Assembly: GCA_000716465.1 (NCBI GenBank)
Contig: JNWL01000008.1
Coordinates: 62,001-126,000, forward strand
Length of the DNA stretch: 64,000 nucleotides
DNA from: Streptomyces bikiniensis
GTDB lineage: Bacteria; Actinomycetota; Actinomycetes; Streptomycetales; Streptomycetaceae
Direction: 5' to 3'
Shown: positions 59,315 to 64,000 of the stretch, one piece after another
How positions within the stretch are numbered: the first letter of the stretch is position 1
Layout of the letters: every line of letters begins with the position of its first letter
The notes under the pieces: model-generated
What the model was told of the DNA's origin: nothing
The model's database searches: none
What the model saw: only the letters and a program-made list of their open reading frames with translations
Program-made: the position numbers and the translations under genes

Positions 59315-60370
59315 GTGCGGGACGACGGGGGCGAAGCGGACGACGCGGAGTTCCCGGAGTTCTACGGGGGCGACGGGGACGACGGGGACGACGGGGACGA
59401 GGGCGCCGACGAGCAGGACGGCCCCGAGGCCCTGGAGCCCGTGGCCTTCCCCGGGGGCGCGCAGGAGGACCGGGTGCTCGCGGCGGCTCTGCTCGCCGTG
59501 CGCCACACCGCGCTGCTCGCGCCCGTGGCGGCCTCGCCCTGGGTCGGCCCGGTGCGCGACGCGCTGGTCCGGGCGCACTCCACCGCCGTGGTCATGCTCC
59601 GGGAGGGGTACGGCCCCGGCGGCGAGGTCGGCGCCTTCGACATCGGGCTCACCCGCTGGATGCTGGCGGGCGCTGCCGGGCTGCCCGGGGCGGTCCGGCG
59701 GCCGGAGGCGGCCGTCGACGGGCAGCTGGAGCTGGCCCGCGCGGTCTTCGACGCCGTCGCGCACCCGGGCGACGGGGAGCGGTTCGCCGGGGCGTGTGAG
59801 CTGGCGGAGCGGCTGGCGGGACCGGCCGCGGCGGAGGAGCGCGCGCTGCGGGCCCGGGACCTCGCGGACCTCGCGGCGGCGCGGGAGGCCGGCCGGCGGC
59901 CGGACGGCGCGGCGCTGGAGGCGCGTTCGGCCGTCTTCGGCCGGGTGCGGGCGGACCGGGTGCGGGCGGAGCTGCGGGCCCGGGGGCACCGCATCGGCGA
60001 GGTGACGACCGACTTCCCGGTGACGGCGACGGCGACGGCTCCGGTGCCGGTGAGCGAGCGGGGCGCGGAAGTGGTGCGCGCGATCGTGGCGGAGATGGCG
60101 GGCCGGTTCCGGGTGTCCGAGGAGGAGGCCCGGAGGCGGGTCCTCGCGCACTTCTCGGACCTGGACCTCGCGGACGAGTCCGACATGGGGGACCTGGACC
60201 ACATCGACCACCAGAAGCCGGACCAGTGGGCGGGCAGCATCTACCTGGGCCTGGAGTTCCACGAGGTGCGGTGGGACGTCGACCTGAGCACCCGGACGCC
60301 GGTGCCGGAGCAGCCGGAGCAGCCGGAAGAGCAGGAACGGCCGAAGGGCCGTCACTCCCCCGAGGAGTGA
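59315..60370 (+). CDS. Acidic hypothetical protein upstream of the wall hydrolase
   Basis: 351 residues. N-terminal acidic run with GDDGDDGDDGDEG (9-bp DNA repeats near 59370-59403), a central helical part (EDRVLAAALLAVRHTALLAP) and a C-terminal SDLDLADESDMGDLDHIDHQ region. No family recognised; conserved position between the menaquinone genes and nuo is inferred from memory of Streptomyces gene order. GTG 59315 with GGAG close by. The stop codon lies in the terminator stem. Confidence 0.72.
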   Translation: MRDDGGEADDAEFPEFYGGDGDDGDDGDEGADEQDGPEALEPVAFPGGAQEDRVLAAALLAVRHTALLAPVAASPWVGPVRDALVRAHSTAVVMLREGYGPGGEVGAFDIGLTRWMLAGAAGLPGAVRRPEAAVDGQLELARAVFDAVAHPGDGERFAGACELAERLAGPAAAEERALRARDLADLAAAREAGRRPDGAALEARSAVFGRVRADRVRAELRARGHRIGEVTTDFPVTATATAPVPVSERGAEVVRAIVAEMAGRFRVSEEEARRRVLAHFSDLDLADESDMGDLDHIDHQKPDQWAGSIYLGLEFHEVRWDVDLSTRTPVPEQPEQPEEQERPKGRHSPEE

Positions 60371-60379
60371 CGGCCCTTC
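60343..60379. terminator. 16-bp perfect hairpin containing the stop codon
   Basis: Stem 60343-60358 with 60364-60379, loop CCCGA, between the acidic protein gene and the convergent NlpC/P60 gene. The TGA (60368-60370) is in the right arm. Confidence 0.85.
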
Positions 60380-60413
60380 CGCGCGAGCGCACGAGCGCTG
60401 CGATCGGGAGCGC

Positions 60414-61313
60414 TCAGAGGATGCGCACGGCGCCCGACGGCGGGTCCCAGTCCAGGGAGCGCTCGACGACGCCGGTGGAGGAGTTCTGCGCGCCGACGTA
60501 CTTGCCGCCGCCGACGTAGATCGCGACGTGGTACGAGCCGCTGCGGCTGCCCCAGTACAGGATGTCGCCCGGCTGGAGGTCGCTCAGGGAGACGGAGCTG
60601 CCCCTGCTCGACTGCTGGTACGAGATGCGGGGCAGGTCGATGCCGGCCGCGCGGTAGGCGGCCTGGACGAGGCCGGAGCAGTCCCACGAGTTGGGGCCGG
60701 TGCCGCCGGTGACGTAGGAGTCGCCGACCTGGGCGCGGGCGAAGGCCACGATCGAGGCGGCGGAGCCGCTGGGGGCCTCCGAACGGCTGCCGCTGTCCGA
60801 GGCGCGCGAGCCGCTGTCGGAGGACGACGAGGACGGGCCGCCGTCGTCCGAGGAGCTCGCGGAGGTGGTGGCGAGCTGGGTGCGCGCACGGGTGCGGGAG
60901 GCGCGCTCGGCGGCCTCCTCGGCCTCCTTGCGCTCCTTCTCGGCCTTCAGGCGGGCCTTCTCGGCGCGCTCGGCCGCGGCCTTGCGGTCCGCCTCGGCCT
61001 TGGCCTTCTTGGCCTCCTGGGCGGCCTTCTGGAAGGCGGCCTGCTCCAGGGTCTGGAGGCTCTGGTCGAGGGCCTCCTGCTGGGACGCCTCGGCGGAGGC
61101 GGCGACCGCGCTCGCGAGGTTCGTACCGGCGTCGAGCGAGCCCAGGGTGGGCATTTCGATGGTCTCGGTCACCGGCTCGGCGTTCGCCGGTCCGGCGGCA
61201 CCGGCCACCGCGATGGTGCCGAGGACGCCACCGGCAACTCCGGCGCGGAGCGCGAGCTTCGAAGCGCTGCGGCGGGGCTTCCGGTGGCTGGGTATGTGAG
61301 CGGTGTGGGACAT
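60414..61313 (-). CDS. Secreted NlpC/P60 peptidoglycan hydrolase
   Basis: 299-residue exported cell-wall endopeptidase. Signal peptide 1-45 (ALRAGVAGGVLGTIAVAGAA ...ANA), an Ala/Lys/Glu coiled-coil at about 75-145 (KAQEAKKAKAEADRKAAAER type), a Ser/Asp-rich linker, then NlpC/P60 with catalytic Cys212 in SWDCSGLVQAAYR and His262 in SYHVAIYVG. ATG 61313; a weak ribosome site. The long 5' region is shared with nuoA and holds CRP-like motifs. Confidence 0.9.
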   Translation of the reverse strand: MSHTAHIPSHRKPRRSASKLALRAGVAGGVLGTIAVAGAAGPANAEPVTETIEMPTLGSLDAGTNLASAVAASAEASQQEALDQSLQTLEQAAFQKAAQEAKKAKAEADRKAAAERAEKARLKAEKERKEAEEAAERASRTRARTQLATTSASSSDDGGPSSSSSDSGSRASDSGSRSEAPSGSAASIVAFARAQVGDSYVTGGTGPNSWDCSGLVQAAYRAAGIDLPRISYQQSSRGSSVSLSDLQPGDILYWGSRSGSYHVAIYVGGGKYVGAQNSSTGVVERSLDWDPPSGAVRIL

Positions 61314-61456
61314 GGGAACAACCGCTATCAGGGCTTGACGGTTCCCTTCAAGAAACGTGGGTTGCGCCACAGTTACGTTCGGAACCTGTGAATCCGCTTC
61401 TGTGGCACCCTTATTGACGCCGTAACGGGCAAATCGGTCATGGGCCATCCGGGCCT

Positions 61457-61854
61457 TGATCACGGGTTTTCAATGAAAAGCCCGAATTGCCCGACGCCTA
61501 CCACTCCTTGACACCCTTGGCCAAGCCCCCTTCTTTTCGCGCCTCGGGTCTGTGGTGCAGATCACAACGCGGCTCGTGAAAACGCGCACGTGTCCACCTG
61601 CGTACGCGCGACCCCCCGACCGGGCGACGAGCGGGTCCTTTATCACCCGGCCGCGTCCACCGCCAATTTGCCTGTAGGGGCCAGCATTTGATAGTGCGAC
61701 ACCCCCTCCGAACAGCGATTTCCGGTACGGATGTCACATCTGGTGATCACCTGGGCGCTTCGCGCGACAAGATCACCGCTCATCCGACTTCATGATCCTT
61801 CGTCAGGTGGTGGAGATCACAAACTACGTGCTGCACCCCGTGTCGCAGATCACA
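61457..61854. promoter_or_regulatory. Cluster of GATCAC / CRP-like motifs between nlpC and nuoA
   Basis: GATCAC occurs at 61457, 61560, 61744, 61771, 61815 and 61848 within 400 bases. Three have the form GTG-N6-ATCACA (61552-61566, 61807-61821, 61840-61854), one mismatch from the Streptomyces Crp pattern GTG-N6-GNCAC; that at 61551-61566 is one mismatch from TGTGA-N6-TCACA. GGTGATCACC (61742-61751) is a palindrome. The 659-bp gap 61314-61972 holds no gene. Confidence 0.5.
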
Positions 61855-61864
61855 GAGGGGCAGG

Positions 61865-61870
61865 CATAAG
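61865..61870 (+). promoter_or_regulatory. Candidate nuoA -10 box
   Basis: CATAAG at 61865-61870 directly follows the last CRP-like site; a start near 61877 would put the Rex site at about +12, inside the transcribed region. Confidence 0.35.
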
Positions 61871-61888
61871 ATGCGGGGCAGCCGGGCT

Positions 61889-61904
61889 TGTGAACTGCCT
61901 CACA
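61889..61904 (+). promoter_or_regulatory. Rex operator upstream of nuoA
   Basis: TGTGAACTGCCTCACA fits the Streptomyces Rex operator (TGTGAAC....TTCACA pattern) with mismatches only toward the centre. Rex releases DNA when NADH is high, so nuo would rise with reducing load. It lies 69 bases before the nuoA GTG. Rex control of nuo is known for S. coelicolor. Confidence 0.75.
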
Positions 61905-61972
61905 TGGGGGCGATCTTTCACGGCGCGGCGGTGCGGTCCAACGGTCAAGGACGACTGGAAGGAGCGAGGAGC

Positions 61973-62332
61973 GTGAATGCGTACGCGCCCGTCCTCGTGC
62001 TCGGTGCCCTGGGTGCGGGGTTTGCGATCTTCTCCGTGGTCATGGCCACGATCATCGGGCCAAAGCGGTACAACAGGGCGAAACTGGAGGCGTACGAGTG
62101 CGGCATCGAGCCGACGCCCACGCCTGCCGGAGGCGGCCGCTTCCCGATCAAGTACTACCTGACGGCGATGCTCTTCATCGTCTTCGACATCGAGATCGTC
62201 TTCCTCTACCCCTGGGCCGTCACCTTCGACGCCCTGGGGCTTTTCGGGCTCGTGGAGATGCTGCTCTTCGTGCTCACCGTCTTCGTCGCCTACGCCTACG
62301 TGTGGCGGCGCGGCGGCCTGGAATGGGACTGA
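61973..62332 (+). CDS. nuoA: NADH-quinone oxidoreductase subunit A
   Basis: 119-residue membrane subunit of complex I near the quinone channel. Three helices ([60 protein letters not shown]) and the conserved YECGIEP loop. GTG 61973 follows GGAGCGAGGAG. First gene of the nuo operon; 17 bases before nuoB. Confidence 0.97.
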   Translation: MNAYAPVLVLGALGAGFAIFSVVMATIIGPKRYNRAKLEAYECGIEPTPTPAGGGRFPIKYYLTAMLFIVFDIEIVFLYPWAVTFDALGLFGLVEMLLFVLTVFVAYAYVWRRGGLEWD

Positions 62333-62349
62333 GGGGCTGAGGGGCACCT

Positions 62350-62904
62350 ATGGGACTCGAAGAGAAACTCCCGAGCGGCTTTCTGCTGACGACGGTCGAA
62401 CAGGCCGCGGGCTGGGTGCGCAAGGCGTCCGTCTTCCCCGCGACCTTCGGCCTCGCCTGCTGCGCCATCGAGATGATGACCACCGGAGCCGGCCGGTACG
62501 ACCTGGCCCGCTTCGGCATGGAGGTCTTCCGCGGCTCGCCGCGCCAGGCCGACCTGATGATCGTCGCCGGCCGGGTCAGCCAGAAGATGGCGCCCGTCCT
62601 GCGGCAGGTCTACGACCAGATGCCCAACCCCAAGTGGGTCATCTCCATGGGCGTCTGCGCCTCCTCGGGCGGCATGTTCAACAACTACGCGATCGTCCAG
62701 GGCGTCGACCACATCGTCCCGGTCGACATCTACCTGCCCGGCTGCCCGCCGCGCCCCGAGATGCTGATCGACGCGATCCTCAAGCTCCACCAGAAGATCC
62801 AGACCTCCAAGCTCGGCGTGAACGCCGAGGAGGCGGCGCGCGAGGCGGAGGAGGCGGCGCTCAAGGCACTGCCGACCATCGAGTTGAAGGGTCTGCTCCG
62901 GTGA
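62350..62904 (+). CDS. nuoB: NADH-quinone oxidoreductase subunit B
   Basis: 184-residue peripheral-arm subunit that carries the N2 4Fe-4S cluster. Ligand Cys37 and Cys38 ([10 protein letters not shown]), Cys103 (GVCASSGG) and Cys132 (LPGCPPRPE). ATG 62350. Overlaps nuoC by four bases (GTGA). Confidence 0.98.
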   Translation: MGLEEKLPSGFLLTTVEQAAGWVRKASVFPATFGLACCAIEMMTTGAGRYDLARFGMEVFRGSPRQADLMIVAGRVSQKMAPVLRQVYDQMPNPKWVISMGVCASSGGMFNNYAIVQGVDHIVPVDIYLPGCPPRPEMLIDAILKLHQKIQTSKLGVNAEEAAREAEEAALKALPTIELKGLLR

Positions 62905-63632
62905 GCGACGAGACACCCAACCCCGACAAGGACCTCAGCGCGCAGAACCTGCCGGGCCAGCGCGGGGACCACGGCGAGGAGGTCCGCGTCCAGCGCGGCA
63001 TGTTCGGCGCCCAGAGCGGCGGCGACACCTCCGGATACGGCGGCCTCGTCCGCTCGATCCGGCTCCCCGGCCCGGCCACCCGCCCGTACGGAGGATGGTT
63101 CGACGAGGTCGCCGACGAGCTGGAGGGCGCCCTGGAGGAACAGGGGCTGCTCCCTTCGAGCGCGATCGAGAAGACGGTCGTGGACCGCGGCGAGCTCACC
63201 TTCCACGTCGAGCGCGAGCACCTGGTCCGCACGGCCCGCACCCTGCGCGACGACCCGGCGCTCCGCTTCGAGCTCTGCACCGGCGTCTCCGGCGTGCACT
63301 ACCCGCACGACAAGGGCCGCGAGCTGCACGCCGTCTACCACCTGCGCTCGCTCACCCACGGCCGGACGATCCGCCTGGAGGTCTCGGCCCCGGACACCGA
63401 CCCGAGGATCCCGTCCCTCGTCGCCGTCTACCCGACGAACGACTGGCACGAGCGCGAGACGTACGACTTCTTCGGCATCGTCTTCGACGGCCACCCCGCC
63501 CTCACCCGGATCATGATGCCGGACGACTGGCAGGGCCACCCGCAGCGCAAGGACTACCCCCTCGGCGGCATCGCCGTCGAGTACAAGGGCGCCCAGATCC
63601 CGGCTCCGGACCAGCGGAGGTCGTACTCGTGA
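62901..63632 (+). CDS. nuoC: NADH-quinone oxidoreductase subunit C
   Basis: 243-residue subunit of the peripheral arm. A 70-residue variable N-terminus precedes the 30-kDa-subunit fold ([25 protein letters not shown]). Separate from nuoD, unlike the NuoCD fusion of enterobacteria. GTG 62901 within the nuoB stop; its stop overlaps the nuoD start. Confidence 0.97.
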   Translation: MSDETPNPDKDLSAQNLPGQRGDHGEEVRVQRGMFGAQSGGDTSGYGGLVRSIRLPGPATRPYGGWFDEVADELEGALEEQGLLPSSAIEKTVVDRGELTFHVEREHLVRTARTLRDDPALRFELCTGVSGVHYPHDKGRELHAVYHLRSLTHGRTIRLEVSAPDTDPRIPSLVAVYPTNDWHERETYDFFGIVFDGHPALTRIMMPDDWQGHPQRKDYPLGGIAVEYKGAQIPAPDQRRSYS

Positions 63633-64000
63633 CCACTCCCCATGCGTCTCCGCGAGAGACGACAGAAGGCGCCGTCTACACGGTGACCGGCGGCGACTGG
63701 GACGAGGTCGTCCGGTCCGCCGCCAAGGCCGACGACGAGCGGATCGTCGTCAACATGGGCCCCCAGCACCCGTCCACCCACGGCGTGCTCCGCCTCATCC
63801 TGGAGATCGACGGCGAGACCGTCACCGAGGCCCGCTGCGGCATCGGCTACCTCCACACCGGCATCGAGAAGAACCTCGAGTACCGGACCTGGACGCAGGG
63901 CACCACCTTCGTCACGCGCATGGACTACCTCACCTCGTTCTACAACGAGACGGCGTACTGCCTCGGCGTGGAGAAGCTCCTCGGCATCACCGACCAGATC
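63629..64000 (+). CDS. nuoD: NADH-quinone oxidoreductase subunit D, truncated by window end
   Basis: First 124 residues of the 49-kDa quinone-binding subunit. [20 protein letters not shown] (about 43-62) and [16 protein letters not shown] are diagnostic. GTG 63629 overlaps the nuoC stop. The rest of nuo presumably follows. Confidence 0.97.
   Translation, partial: MTTPHASPRETTEGAVYTVTGGDWDEVVRSAAKADDERIVVNMGPQHPSTHGVLRLILEIDGETVTEARCGIGYLHTGIEKNLEYRTWTQGTTFVTRMDYLTSFYNETAYCLGVEKLLGITDQI

Noticed and set aside
61314..61730. c-di-AMP (ydaO) riboswitch upstream of the NlpC/P60 gene
   Set aside because: Such switches precede some actinobacterial wall hydrolases, but the conserved core sequence was not found in the minus-strand leader.

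Overview
The window is a 64-kb piece of a Streptomyces-type (high-GC actinobacterial) chromosome. This is inferred from the roughly 70%+ GC, the strong third-position G/C bias, the frequent GTG starts and 4-base start/stop overlaps, and lineage-typical families: WhiJ-like XRE regulators with DUF397 partners, a DmdR1/IdeR iron regulator, the futalosine menaquinone genes mqnA/mqnC and a complete-looking start of a nuo operon. No tRNA, rRNA or CRISPR array was seen.

Layout. 0-8 kb: a truncated ABC ATPase divergent from a two-component pair, a PAS sensor protein, and a DrrAB-like exporter with a DUF4097 protein facing a regulator that joins an IS30-type HTH to a MarR-like domain. 8-13.5 kb: HxlR regulator/oxidoreductase pair, SIS protein, iron regulator dmdR1, a membrane protein, a candidate small RNA and an alpha/beta hydrolase preceded by a LexA-like box. 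13.5-20.6 kb: an accessory, scarred stretch with a nonsense-interrupted gene, IS-end-like sequences, MarR/cupin and TetR/DUF1707 pairs, a WhiJ/DUF397 module, a dehydrogenase remnant, and what looks like a transposase-less mobile cassette (15132-17179) carrying a hydrolase and its MmyB-type regulator. 20.6-32.4 kb: cytidine deaminase, lipoprotein, a second ABC exporter, a primase/polymerase-like protein, an NsdA-like regulator, a proline-rich membrane protein with repeated Thr-Gln motifs, a binding lipoprotein and purU.

32-46.6 kb: an ECF sigma factor coupled to a zinc-finger anti-sigma-like protein, an acyltransferase, an RsbW-like ATPase, a GlxA-type regulator divergent from an MFS exporter, a second MFS protein, a 1227-residue secreted Ig-repeat protein, chloramphenicol acetyltransferase and a flavin monooxygenase. 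46.7-53.6 kb: a receptor Ser/Thr kinase ending in a ricin-type lectin domain, two gene fragments, a HAD phosphatase, a full WhiJ/DUF397/ATPase triad and an M23 peptidase.

53.7-64 kb is core metabolism: cold-shock protein, then mqnA, mqnC, an amidohydrolase-like gene, menG and a geranylgeranyl-reductase-like gene for menaquinone, an unknown acidic protein, an NlpC/P60 wall hydrolase, and divergently nuoA-D (nuoD runs off the end). Menaquinone synthesis and complex I are linked functionally: the quinone made by the first set is the electron acceptor of the second. The nuoA promoter carries a near-consensus Rex (NADH/NAD+) operator and lies in a region unusually rich in GATCAC motifs.
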